Positions 1 to 7,796 of a DNA stretch of 29,308 nt are shown here, in pieces; position 1 is the stretch's first letter, and each line of letters begins with the position of its first letter. This DNA is from Patescibacteria group bacterium. Lineage in GTDB: Bacteria > Patescibacteriota > Gracilibacteria > UBA1369 > PNNO01. Under the pieces are notes generated by a model. It had not been told where the DNA came from. It was given only the letters and a program-made list of their open reading frames with translations, and searched no databases. The stretch covers positions 1 to 29,308 of the forward strand of contig JAJRYP010000028.1 of the NCBI GenBank assembly GCA_024275695.1, written 5' to 3'. Made by a program: the position numbers and the translations under genes.

Positions 1-22
1 CCGATTATGTTACAATTCAGCC

Positions 23-946
23 ATGCAACTCAAAGACGAAATAAAACAATTTGCAAAATCACTCGGATTTCATATTGTTAAAATTATTCCGACGTATCCG
101 CTTCCCGACGAGGAAAAACATTTCTATAGATGGCTTAAACATGGATATTCCGCTGATCTTGAATATATGCGAAGGAATTCTGCAAAACGTACTAATTTAA
201 AGGAAATTTTGCCAAATGCAAATAGTGTGATTTGTCTTGGAATGAACTATTATCAGTCGTTTCCTGAAAATGTTCCCGAGAATGTCGGAAAAGTGGCGCG
301 ATATGCATGGGGAAAAGATTATCACATTGTTATTAAAAAGAAATTAAAGAAAATAAGGCAATTTATTATCGAAAAATCGCAAAACGAATTGAAGAAAACG
401 AATTTTAAACTTTATGTTGATGCGGGTCCAGTTTTGGAACGCGCGTATGCGGCAAAAGCCGGACTTGGATTTATCGGAAAAAATACAACTTTGATTACGG
501 AAGAATACGGATCGTGGGTGTTTTTGTCTGAAATTATAACAACTTTGGAACTTGATTATGATAATGAGAAGGAAGTTCATGGAAATTGCGGAACCTGTAC
601 CAGGTGTATAGAAGCATGTCCAACAAAAGCAATTGTTAAGCCGTATGAACTTGATGCCGGAAGGTGTATCTCGTATCAGACAATAGAAAATAAGAAAGAA
701 ATTCCTAAAGAAATTAAGGTGGATGACAGAATTTTTGGGTGTGATATCTGCCAGGAAGTTTGTCCACACAATTGCAGGGCAAAACAAACCGATGTTAATG
801 AATTTTTGGAACATAGGGCGGGGCCTTATCTTACAAAAGAAGTTGCTTTGTTAAGCGAGGACGAATTCAACGAGAAATACAAAGGTTCACCGTTGAAAAG
901 AGCGGGATTAAAACGTATTATCAAGAATATGGCATCTATGTTATGA
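23..946 (+). CDS. queG: Epoxyqueuosine reductase QueG
   Basis: QueG carries out the last step of queuosine synthesis, reducing epoxyqueuosine to queuosine in the wobble base of GUN-decoding tRNAs. In the known family this needs cobalamin and two [4Fe-4S] clusters. The 307-aa product has the DUF1730-type N-terminal half with the conserved VDAGP-x-LER and GLGFIGKNT segments (about residues 133-155). The ferredoxin-like part follows, with CGTCTRCIEACP near 189-200 and CDICQEVCP near 240-248. It is shorter than E. coli QueG (about 379 aa) and lacks the C-terminal HEAT-like extension. It ends in TGA with an immediately following in-frame TAA. No Shine-Dalgarno motif precedes the ATG, and only 22 bases lie upstream within the window. 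It appears to head an operon with the next four genes. The assignment is firm; cobalamin use is inferred from the family. Confidence 0.93.
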   Translation: MQLKDEIKQFAKSLGFHIVKIIPTYPLPDEEKHFYRWLKHGYSADLEYMRRNSAKRTNLKEILPNANSVICLGMNYYQSFPENVPENVGKVARYAWGKDYHIVIKKKLKKIRQFIIEKSQNELKKTNFKLYVDAGPVLERAYAAKAGLGFIGKNTTLITEEYGSWVFLSEIITTLELDYDNEKEVHGNCGTCTRCIEACPTKAIVKPYELDAGRCISYQTIENKKEIPKEIKVDDRIFGCDICQEVCPHNCRAKQTDVNEFLEHRAGPYLTKEVALLSEDEFNEKYKGSPLKRAGLKRIIKNMASML

Positions 947-974
947 TAATCAGGGAAATTAACATTACTACAAT

Positions 975-1352
975 ATGAAACGTTTACTCGCAACTATCGC
1001 AACTATTTTAGCTATTCTAGTTGGGCTACTTGGACTTGAAACTCCTTTAATCACGCCGGGCGTTATTGCGATCGGCCTGGGAGGCATGCTTGATCCGGCT
1101 TTGCTTCAGCCGCTTTTTATAGGGCTCGTTATCATTGCCATTTATGGACAGTTTTATAAAGCGAGACAAAGTTTAAGTTTTATGCCGCTCATTGTTGAAT
1201 TTGCAGGTGGAATTATTGCCTTCTTGTTTATATTCCCGTTTAAGAATCTCATAGTTGGATATTTAGGACTGGCTGTTTTGCTTTTTGTGATTGTCTGGCC
1301 CTTTATCGATAAGAAATTACAGAAAAAAAAGGTGGTGAAAATTAAGGTTTAA
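975..1352 (+). CDS. Small integral membrane protein, unknown function
   Basis: The 125-aa product is strongly hydrophobic, with about four predicted membrane segments near residues 4-22, 28-60 (a long or broken segment containing Pro/Gly), 69-88 and 92-110. It ends in a Lys-rich, probably cytoplasmic tail (KKLQKKKVVKIKV). No conserved catalytic motif was recognised. It starts 28 nt after queG and ends 7 nt before the AmmeMemoRadiSam radical SAM gene, so co-transcription is likely. The spacing suggests cotranscription with, but does not prove a role in, queuosine or AmmeMemoRadiSam function. The gene is considered real because of its length, membrane-protein composition and tight packing. Confidence 0.75.
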   Translation: MKRLLATIATILAILVGLLGLETPLITPGVIAIGLGGMLDPALLQPLFIGLVIIAIYGQFYKARQSLSFMPLIVEFAGGIIAFLFIFPFKNLIVGYLGLAVLLFVIVWPFIDKKLQKKKVVKIKV

Positions 1353-1359
1353 CCATCGT

Positions 1360-2421
1360 ATGCATAAATGCATCCTTTACAAAAAGCTTAAAGATAAAAA
1401 GGTTCAATGCCTGGCATGTTCATGGTATTGCAAAATAGATGAAGGCGGAACCGGGATTTGTGGTGTTCGTCAAAATAAAAAAGGTGATTTGTATTTGCTT
1501 GTTTACGGGAAAGCGATAGCTGCGAATCTGGATAATATTGAGAAAAAACCTCTGTATCACTTTCTACCCGGAACGAAGATTTTTTCTATTGGAACTGTTG
1601 GGTGTAATTTTAGATGTAAATTTTGCCAGAACTGGGATATTTCTCAGGTAGCGGCGCTTATCAAACGTGAATTCAAGGATAAATCGAAACAAACTGTAAT
1701 GCTCGGAGAAATTACGGCGCAAGGGCAGGATCTTCCGCCTGACAAAATTGTTGAATATTGCAGGGAGCACAATATCCCTTCCATCGCGTACACATATAAC
1801 GAGCCGGCGATCTTTTTTGAGTACGCATACGATACGGCAAAGCTTGCTCACAAGTATGGAATACGAAATGTTTTTGTTTCAAACGGATATGAATCAAAGG
1901 AGGCGCTTGAGAAGTTTCATCCTTATTTGGACGCGATAAATATTGATTTAAAAGGATTTACTCAAGAGTTTTATACTAAGATTTGCGGTGGAAAGCCGGA
2001 GCCGGTGTTGGAGAATATCAAGAGGACGTATGAAATGGGAATTTGGCTTGAAGTCACGACTCTAGTGATTCCGGGACATAATGATTCCAATAAAGAATTA
2101 ACCGATATAGCTGAGTTTATAAAGTCGGTTTCCGATGAAATACCATGGCATGTTACCGCTTTTTATCCACAGTACTTGATGCGTGATATCCCGCCAACAA
2201 CGCAAGAAACCTTAAGACGGGCGTATAAAATAGGGAAAAAAGTTGGATTGAAATATGTTTATACCGGGAATATCGCCGGCATAAAAGGGGAAAACACGCA
2301 TTGTCCGAAGTGCGATGAGCAGCTTATTGAAAGATATGGTTTAGTGTGTGAAAAGTGTACAATAGGAATGAATGGAAAGTGTTCTTCATGTGGTGAAAAA
2401 ATTCCCGGAGTGTGGAAATAA
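1360..2421 (+). CDS. amrS: AmmeMemoRadiSam system radical SAM enzyme (AmrS)
   Basis: This is a radical SAM enzyme of the pyruvate-formate-lyase-activase-like branch, belonging to the widespread but functionally unresolved AmmeMemoRadiSam set. The 353-aa protein has the cluster motif CNFRCKFC at about residues 82-89 followed by QNW. An N-terminal Cys-rich segment (CLACSWYC, CGV) and a C-terminal zinc-ribbon-like tail with three CxxC pairs (CPKC, CEKC, CSSC) lie at either end. The barrel segments YTYNEP, FVSNGY, INIDLKGF and WHVTAFYPQY are typical of the family. It is followed by the MEMO-like gene after 84 nt and the AMMECR1-like gene after that, so the full trio is present. Family membership is firm; the substrate is unknown. 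Confidence 0.93.
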   Translation: MHKCILYKKLKDKKVQCLACSWYCKIDEGGTGICGVRQNKKGDLYLLVYGKAIAANLDNIEKKPLYHFLPGTKIFSIGTVGCNFRCKFCQNWDISQVAALIKREFKDKSKQTVMLGEITAQGQDLPPDKIVEYCREHNIPSIAYTYNEPAIFFEYAYDTAKLAHKYGIRNVFVSNGYESKEALEKFHPYLDAINIDLKGFTQEFYTKICGGKPEPVLENIKRTYEMGIWLEVTTLVIPGHNDSNKELTDIAEFIKSVSDEIPWHVTAFYPQYLMRDIPPTTQETLRRAYKIGKKVGLKYVYTGNIAGIKGENTHCPKCDEQLIERYGLVCEKCTIGMNGKCSSCGEKIPGVWK

Positions 2422-2505
2422 GGTTGTGTGCGGGTTTTGGGCGCGATTATGTGGCAAGTTTGCAGCAGTCTCAATGCGATTATGCGAAAATTAAACAGTT
2501 AAAGT

Positions 2506-3303
2506 ATGAAAGTAGTCAGAAAGCCTGCAGTAGCCGGAGCATTCTATCCGGGGGATAAGGAAATGCTCGCAAGCATGATTAAAGAGTCGATGGACGCCGC
2601 GGCGGATGTGCGGCTTGAAGGAGACGTTAAAGCTATCATAGTGCCGCATGCGGGATATATTTATTCCGGTATTGTGGCAGCGGCGGGGTTTAAGTTATTA
2701 AAGAATCTGGATGTAAAAAAGAAGTGGAAAGTTTTGATACTTGGCCCTTCTCATTGTGTTGGGTTTTATGGAGCTGCAACTTCGGAAGTGCGGGGCTGGG
2801 AGACTCCGCTTGGTGTCGTTTCCGTTAAAAGTGTGCTGGATGAAATTGGTGATTCGCAAATTATCCGGCCACGTGAAGATGTATTCGTTGAAGAACATTC
2901 TTTAGAAGTAGAAGTTCCTTTTCTTCAAACAGTTATGAATAACTGGACGCTTTATCCGCTTTGTTTGGGTGAAGTTAATCCTCGGGAACTGGCTGATGAG
3001 CTCAAGAATTTTGCGGCGGCCGATGATGTAATAATTGTTGTGAGCAGTGATTTGAGTCATTACTATCCTTATAATGACGCACGTGTTTTGGATGACAACG
3101 CTAATAAATTTATTCCAATAAATGCGATTGCGCAGGTGGAGGATCGCGTTGAAGCATGTGGGATCAAAGGGATTTTAACATTAATGCATTTAAGTGATAC
3201 GCTTGGACTTGAAGGACATTTTATTGATTACAAGAATTCCGGAGACACCGCTGGAGACAAAAACAAGGTTGTTGGTTATGGATGCTATGCGTTTACCAAA
3301 TAA
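2506..3303 (+). CDS. amrB: AmmeMemoRadiSam system protein B (MEMO-like)
   Basis: A 265-aa MEMO1-family protein, structurally related in the known family to class III extradiol dioxygenases. The conserved features visible are PAVAGxFYPG at the N-terminus, VPHAGYIYSG, LGPSHC, EEHSLEVEVPFLQ, SSDLSHYYPY, the EACGIKGI segment and the C-terminal GDxxGDKNKVVGYGCYAF block. The His residues in PHAG and GPSH and the Cys in EACG correspond to the pocket residues reported for human MEMO1, so the metal/redox pocket looks intact. It sits between amrS and amrA, with only 3 nt to amrA. The start ATG gives the canonical N-terminus; no Shine-Dalgarno sequence is seen. The biological role is not established. 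Confidence 0.93.
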   Translation: MKVVRKPAVAGAFYPGDKEMLASMIKESMDAAADVRLEGDVKAIIVPHAGYIYSGIVAAAGFKLLKNLDVKKKWKVLILGPSHCVGFYGAATSEVRGWETPLGVVSVKSVLDEIGDSQIIRPREDVFVEEHSLEVEVPFLQTVMNNWTLYPLCLGEVNPRELADELKNFAAADDVIIVVSSDLSHYYPYNDARVLDDNANKFIPINAIAQVEDRVEACGIKGILTLMHLSDTLGLEGHFIDYKNSGDTAGDKNKVVGYGCYAFTK

Positions 3304-3306
3304 TAT

Positions 3307-3858
3307 ATGCAAAAAGAAGAGCGGGAAAAGCTAAAAGAGCTCGCAAGAAACACAATCGCAAATGAGCTCGGACTTGAATCCGAAAAATTCAATGAGGACG
3401 ACTTTGCCGAGCCGGTTTATTTGGAAGAACGAGGAGTTTTCGTTACTTTGGAAATAAACGGGCATCTCCGTGGATGCATCGGAAACATTGAGCCGGTTTA
3501 TCCTCTGTATGAAGCAGTAAAAAACAATGCCCGGCAGGCGGCATTCGGCGATCCGCGTTTTTCACCTTTAACTCAGGATGAATTCGAAGATGTCGATATC
3601 GAAATTTCAGTATTAACAGTGCCAAAAAAACTAGAGTATGATTCGCCCGAAGACTTATTGGAAAAACTTCGTCCCGGGACTGACGGTGTTGTTTTACAAA
3701 TGGGAATGTATAAATCGACATACCTCCCGCAAGTCTGGGATGATGTAAAAAACAAGGAAGAATTCATGTCATCACTTGCAATGAAAGCGGGGCTGGATCC
3801 GGAAGTATGGAAGGATAAGGATTGTGAGATTTTTATTTATGAGGTTGAGAAGTTCTAG
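3307..3858 (+). CDS. amrA: AmmeMemoRadiSam system protein A (AMMECR1 domain)
   Basis: A 183-aa AMMECR1-domain protein, homologous to the human gene linked to the AMME contiguous gene deletion syndrome. The hallmark LRGCIG motif is present (about residues 53-58). Around it are GVFVTLEINGHLRGCIG, the AAFGDPRFSPLTQDEF segment and DIEISVLTVPKKL, all typical of the family. It begins 3 nt after amrB and ends in TAG at a natural C-terminus (FIYEVEKF), which also shows that TAG works as a stop codon in this genome. It closes the cassette; the following 211 bp are intergenic and convergent with the cobalamin adenosyltransferase gene. Confidence 0.92.
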   Translation: MQKEEREKLKELARNTIANELGLESEKFNEDDFAEPVYLEERGVFVTLEINGHLRGCIGNIEPVYPLYEAVKNNARQAAFGDPRFSPLTQDEFEDVDIEISVLTVPKKLEYDSPEDLLEKLRPGTDGVVLQMGMYKSTYLPQVWDDVKNKEEFMSSLAMKAGLDPEVWKDKDCEIFIYEVEKF

Positions 3859-4069
3859 CCAACTAATTTGTTGATATATAATGCTTTTCTTTTTCGCATT
3901 TTAGGCCGTTAATATTGGCAAATTACCGCCTTCCGTGAAGTCAAAAGTTCATAATTCCGTACTAGTACGGAATTTGTTAAACAAACCATTTGTGAAGATT
4001 TTGACGAAGAGTAAAATTATCCCATTTTGTTCTATGTTTAAACGAACTGAATTGCGAAATTAACGTATG
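3859..4069. repeat. Convergent intergenic region with 22-bp palindrome and a partial copy of the 13.6/16.1 kb repeat
   Basis: This gap between two converging genes holds two structures. A perfect 22-bp palindrome lies at 3953-3974, each half reading AATTCCGTACT on its own strand. At 3999-4045 a stretch beginning TTTTGACGAAGA, followed by an AT-rich run and a GTTTAAACG-like segment, resembles the core of the long repeats at 13640 and 16065. The similarity is visible by eye but short, and no matching ends were found. No T-run terminator was recognised next to the palindrome. Confidence 0.5.
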
Positions 4070-4597
4070 TCACGCAAAAATATCCTTCCCCTTATTTGCA
4101 GTTCTTGCCAAAACAAACAGTAAGTCCGAAAGTCTGTTTAAGTATGGAATAATATTTTCAAAGATTTTTTCTTTTTCCGATAAAGAGACGCACGAGCGTT
4201 CCGCTCTTCTGCAAACGGTTCTTGCGACGTGGAGTACGCAGGCTTCTTTTGTTCCTCCGGGGAGGACAAACCGTTTTAGGGTTGGCAGTTTTTTATCAAA
4301 CTCATCGATTGTTTTTTCGAGTTTGGTGATTTTGGATGCCGGAAATTTTGGAAGTACATCCTGCATTTTTGGTGAAGCTGTTGCTGCATGAGCGCCTAAA
4401 GCGGCAAGATCGTGCTGAATGTTTTCTAAAACTTTTTTGATTTTTGAGCTTCGGTTTAGTGAAATCGCGAGTCCAATGTAGCTGCTAAGTTCGTCTATGT
4501 TGCCGTATGCCTCAACGCGCGGAGAATTTTTTGATACTTTTTCTCCGCAGCATAAAGACGTTTTTCCTTTATCCCCTTTTTTTGTGTAGATTTTCAT
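4070..4597 (-). CDS. ATP:cob(I)alamin adenosyltransferase, PduO type
   Basis: This enzyme transfers the adenosyl group of ATP to cob(I)alamin to make adenosylcobalamin. The product is 175 aa from the ATG at 4597. This start gives MKIYTKKGDKGKTSL, matching the family's N-terminal ATP-binding motif (KIYTxxGDxGxTSL); an upstream in-frame TTG at 4627 would add ten unsupported residues. Further conserved parts are RVEAYGNIDELSSYIGLA, IQHDLAALGAHAA, FVLPGGT and the ARTVCRRAERS segment with the paired Arg residues of the active site. The C-terminal LNRLSDLLFVLAR is characteristic. It is divergent from folE. Together with queG it suggests that cobalamin is used; no cobalamin synthesis gene lies in the window, so salvage is likely (inference). 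Confidence 0.93.
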   Translation of the reverse strand: MKIYTKKGDKGKTSLCCGEKVSKNSPRVEAYGNIDELSSYIGLAISLNRSSKIKKVLENIQHDLAALGAHAATASPKMQDVLPKFPASKITKLEKTIDEFDKKLPTLKRFVLPGGTKEACVLHVARTVCRRAERSCVSLSEKEKIFENIIPYLNRLSDLLFVLARTANKGKDIFA

Positions 4598-4676
4598 TGT
4601 GTGGTAGGGTTGTGTCTCGCCTTGCAAAGCATATCATATATTTGGCACAATAAAAGGCGTCCTAACAACTGTTAAA

Positions 4677-5231
4677 ATGAATGAAGATAGATTAAAATCC
4701 GCCGCAAGCGCATTTCTGGAGTCAATTGGAGATGATCCAAATCGTGAAGGATTAAAAGATACGCCGGATCGTTTTGCCACAGCTTGTAAAAAACTTTATT
4801 CAGGTTACGCGATGAAGCCCGAGGATGTTTTAACAGTGTTTGATGACGAGAAATACGACGAGATGATTGTTGTTAAGGACATTGAGTTTTACAGCATGTG
4901 TGAGCATCATATTATTCCGTTTTTTGGGAAGGCTCACATTGGATATATTCCGGACGGAAAAATAATAGGTCTTTCCAAAATTCCGAGAATGGTTGAAATT
5001 TTTTCAAGGAGACTTCAAAATCAGGAACGATTGACTTCGCAAATCGCGGCTTCATTAAACGACTTACTTAAGCCAAAGGGAGTTGGTGTGATTTTGGAAG
5101 CAAAGCATCTTTGCATGATGGCCCGCGGAGTTGAAAAGCAAAATTCCGTTGTTACCACATCTTCCGTGACCGGTATTTTTAAGTCAAATATGAATACCAG
5201 GTCGGAATTTTTAAGACATATTGAACGATAA
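4677..5231 (+). CDS. folE: GTP cyclohydrolase I
   Basis: FolE converts GTP to 7,8-dihydroneopterin triphosphate, the first step of both folate and 7-deazaguanine (queuosine) synthesis. The 184-aa product contains DDPNREGLKDTPDRF near the N-terminus and SMCEHHIIPFFGKAHIGYIP with the zinc-binding Cys and catalytic His. It also has the GLSKIPRMVEIFSRRLQNQERLT block and HLCMMARGVEKQNS with the second zinc Cys, so it is the zinc-dependent type I enzyme with all key residues visible. It is divergent from the cobalamin adenosyltransferase and is followed by recR after 3 nt, so the two are likely co-transcribed. In this context it could feed the pathway that ends with QueG, but no other que genes are in view. 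Confidence 0.96.
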   Translation: MNEDRLKSAASAFLESIGDDPNREGLKDTPDRFATACKKLYSGYAMKPEDVLTVFDDEKYDEMIVVKDIEFYSMCEHHIIPFFGKAHIGYIPDGKIIGLSKIPRMVEIFSRRLQNQERLTSQIAASLNDLLKPKGVGVILEAKHLCMMARGVEKQNSVVTTSSVTGIFKSNMNTRSEFLRHIER

Positions 5232-5234
5232 ACT

Positions 5235-5831
5235 ATGCTGCCTTCAGCACTTAAAAAATTGATTGACGAACTTTCAAGACTGCCCGGGATTGGTCCTAAA
5301 ACAGCTCAAAGACTTGCCATGCATTTACTGCGGTCTCCGCATCAAAGAATTAAGCCGCTTGGAGAAGCTTTACTTTCTTTGAAAGATGGTTTGGCTTTTT
5401 GTGAAGAGTGTTGGCACGTTACAGAGACTTCGCCATGTGGAATTTGTAATGATCCGGCTCGTGAAAAACATCAATTGTGTGTTGTTGAAGACGTTTTGGA
5501 TGTGCTTGCCATTGAGAAAACGGGCAAATACAAAGGGCTTTATCATGTACTGCACGGAGTGCTTTCTCCGATAGACGGAATTAGTGCGGAACAACTAAAA
5601 ATATCGGAGTTATTTAGTCGGATTGATAAGCATCCTGAAATAAAAGAAATCGTCCTGGCTACCAATCCAAGTCTGGAAGGGGAGGCAACTGCTTTATATA
5701 TCAATAAGCATCTTAACGGTAGAAATATAAAGATTTCGAGAATTGCGCGTGGGCTGCCTATTGGTTCAGATTTAGAATATGCTGATGCGGCAACGCTCGG
5801 GAAAGCGCTTTTAAATCGAACGGATTATTAG
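5235..5831 (+). CDS. recR: Recombination mediator RecR
   Basis: RecR acts with RecO (and RecF) to load RecA on single-stranded DNA. The 198-aa product is of normal length. It has the helix-hairpin-helix RLPGIGPKTAQRLAMHLL (about 15-32), a Cys4 zinc finger (CEECWHVTETSPCGIC, about 56-71), and a Toprim domain beginning LCVVEDVLDVLAIEKTGKYKGLYHVLHG. The C-terminal IARGLPIGSDLEYADAATLGKALLNR is typical. The gene ends in TAG. Its last 74 bp overlap the 3' end of ispE on the opposite strand, with both reading frames well conserved. Confidence 0.95.
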   Translation: MLPSALKKLIDELSRLPGIGPKTAQRLAMHLLRSPHQRIKPLGEALLSLKDGLAFCEECWHVTETSPCGICNDPAREKHQLCVVEDVLDVLAIEKTGKYKGLYHVLHGVLSPIDGISAEQLKISELFSRIDKHPEIKEIVLATNPSLEGEATALYINKHLNGRNIKISRIARGLPIGSDLEYADAATLGKALLNRTDY

Positions 5832-6621
5832 AAAATGCGACAAGCGCGGTGCCGGAGCCGCATAAAAGAATATGATCGGCATTGTTTTCGAGAAGTGTTT
5901 CTTTGAGTTCACCAAAACCCGGACTGTCAAAGAGTTCAAAATCATTATGTATGTTTTGAAGTAGCACTTCGAGATTTTTTTCTTTGAGTGCTTTTATTAA
6001 TGCATCTGTTTGCTCAACGTTTTTGTTTGTTTTTGCCGGCCGGACTTTAGAATACATGTCTTTTGTGTTTTTGCGGAGGTTTGGGATTACCAGTAATCTG
6101 TGAAGTTTTTGCCAGGCCGGGATTCGGGTAAGTGGCGGCAGCAGCTTCAATTTTTCACCGTAGTGAATGCCAAGGGCTGTTCCGCCTTCTATAAAAAACG
6201 GCACGTCTGTGCCTATTTTTACTGCGATTTCGCGCAGATCATTATTGCTTAGCCTGATCCCTTCCAGTTCGTTTAGTGCCTTCAAAACAGCCGCAGCATC
6301 ACTGCTGCCGCCACCAAGTCCCGCACCAATCGGAATTTTTTTATGAACAATAACTCTGTATGAATTTTTAAAATTCCATTTTTCACGTAACAAATCCACG
6401 GCCTTCATTACGGTATTTTTAGACGGATCAATAAGTCCGGCTTCATCACCTTCAAAACGAATAATAAAATCATCACTTCCATTTTCGGAAATTTTCTTTA
6501 TCTCTATTTCGTCGCATAAAGAAATTTCCTGCAAGACAGTCTGAACAAGATGATAACCATTATCTTCCCGTCCTTGAATATCCAGCGTAAGATTTATTTT
6601 TGCGCACGCTTTATACCTCAT
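5758..6621 (-). CDS. ispE: 4-diphosphocytidyl-2-C-methyl-D-erythritol kinase IspE
   Basis: IspE phosphorylates CDP-methylerythritol in the MEP pathway to isoprenoids. From the ATG at 6621 the protein is 287 aa and opens with MRYKACAKINLTLDI, the family N-terminus with its conserved Lys. A longer frame extends ten residues upstream but is not supported, because the ATG at 6621 overlaps the ispDF stop as ATGA. The GHMP-kinase ATP loop reads PIGAGLGGGSSDAAAVLKALNEL, and a C-terminal CGSGTALVAF replaces the usual SGSG-type motif. The gene ends in TAG inside recR on the other strand (74-bp antisense overlap). It is the last gene of the eno-nnrD-ispDF-ispE strand group. Confidence 0.94.
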   Translation of the reverse strand: MRYKACAKINLTLDIQGREDNGYHLVQTVLQEISLCDEIEIKKISENGSDDFIIRFEGDEAGLIDPSKNTVMKAVDLLREKWNFKNSYRVIVHKKIPIGAGLGGGSSDAAAVLKALNELEGIRLSNNDLREIAVKIGTDVPFFIEGGTALGIHYGEKLKLLPPLTRIPAWQKLHRLLVIPNLRKNTKDMYSKVRPAKTNKNVEQTDALIKALKEKNLEVLLQNIHNDFELFDSPGFGELKETLLENNADHILLCGSGTALVAFSNNPFDLKALSRALPHQHILNLNQ

Positions 6622-7796
6622 ACTTTCTTGAGAGAAACAATACAAAAACACTGAATGCCTTTTCCTTTCCCAAACGAGGTCAGCTTCTCTCCCGAAGTCG
6701 CAGTTATGCCAATTCGCGCTTCGGAAAGCCCTGTAAGCTTGCTTAAGCTCTCCTTGATTTTTTGGGAGACTTTATCGATTTTTGGTCTTTTACATTCAAT
6801 CATTACACCCAAATTATTAAGCATGTATCCCTTTCTTTTAACTTTTCGCAAAGCAACATTTAAATACTTTTTGCTATCTTTTATTTTTTTCTTCAAGCAA
6901 AGGTCATTTGCAAAAGTTCCAAGCGATTTTTCGCCAATAGCCTGCAACAAGCCGTTACATAAAGCATGCAAAAGCACATCACCATCCGAATTCGCTTCAA
7001 GTTTATAGTCATCCGCAAAACGCACGCCACCCAAAACCAAACCTTTCTTTCCGGAAACAGCATGACTATCCTGACCAATCCCAAGCAAATAGTTATCGGG
7101 CAAATCTCCCATCAGATGACGAGCATGATCATAATCCTTTTTCGTCGTAATCTTAAAATTTTCATCCGCAGCCCGGATGTGCGTCACTTTAAATCCGGCC
7201 TTTTCAACAAGACACGCTTCGTCCGTTAACTCCAAATATTCTTGTCCAACCTTAATTAATGCCTTTCCAAATACATCAAACTGAAAAGCCTGAGGCGTCT
7301 GAGCATTCACGTATTTCTCTCTCTTATGCGTCTTCACAACTTTCTTTTTCTTCACTTCCTTCAAAGTATCCTTAACCGAGTGGGCAACAATACACGCTCC
7401 TTTTCCTTTCGCACTTTTTATGCATTTTCTTATTTCATCAAAAGTTACAAGAGGATTAACCCCATTATGAACGATCAAAATATCCTTTTTTTTCGGCCTC
7501 AAATATTTCTTAATGTAAGCAAATCCGTTCATTACGCTTTCGCTACGACTTTTTCCTCCCAAAACAAGCCTAATCTTTTTTGTATCTCCGGGAAAATTCT
7601 CCTTTACCATTTGGGAAATTTTCTTCTTCACTTTTTTACTCACGACAATAACAATCCTGTCAACATCGGGATGATCGTAGAAATTCGCAAGTGTATAGTA
7701 TAAAATCGGCTTTCCAAATATAGGAAGAAGTACCTTTGGCACTTTCCCCGTCATCCTTTTGCTTTCACCTGCCGCGACTATTAATGCAATATTCAT
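6618..7796 (-). CDS. ispDF: Bifunctional IspD-IspF (CDP-ME synthase / MECDP synthase)
   Basis: One 392-aa protein joins two MEP-pathway enzymes that flank the IspE step. Residues about 1-230 are the IspD cytidylyltransferase (IALIVAAGESKRMTGKVPKVLLPI, AQTPQAF, LTDEACLVE, NFKITTKKDYDHA). Residues about 233-392 are IspF (GIGQDSHAV, LVLGGVRF, NSDGDVLLHAL, ITATSGEKLTSFGKGKGI). The zinc-type ligands Asp-x-His and HAL of IspF are visible. Several positions are unusual: IspD has HNGVNPLV where the common form is HDAARP, and IspF has NSDGD where HSDAD is usual. These may be lineage variants rather than lesions. The start ATG overlaps the nnrD stop (ATGA), and the stop overlaps the ispE start, so translation is probably coupled. 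Confidence 0.93.
   Translation of the reverse strand: MNIALIVAAGESKRMTGKVPKVLLPIFGKPILYYTLANFYDHPDVDRIVIVVSKKVKKKISQMVKENFPGDTKKIRLVLGGKSRSESVMNGFAYIKKYLRPKKKDILIVHNGVNPLVTFDEIRKCIKSAKGKGACIVAHSVKDTLKEVKKKKVVKTHKREKYVNAQTPQAFQFDVFGKALIKVGQEYLELTDEACLVEKAGFKVTHIRAADENFKITTKKDYDHARHLMGDLPDNYLLGIGQDSHAVSGKKGLVLGGVRFADDYKLEANSDGDVLLHALCNGLLQAIGEKSLGTFANDLCLKKKIKDSKKYLNVALRKVKRKGYMLNNLGVMIECKRPKIDKVSQKIKESLSKLTGLSEARIGITATSGEKLTSFGKGKGIQCFCIVSLKKV

Noticed and set aside
344..814. A 156-codon minus-strand ORF inside queG
   Set aside because: Antisense shadow of a well-conserved gene.
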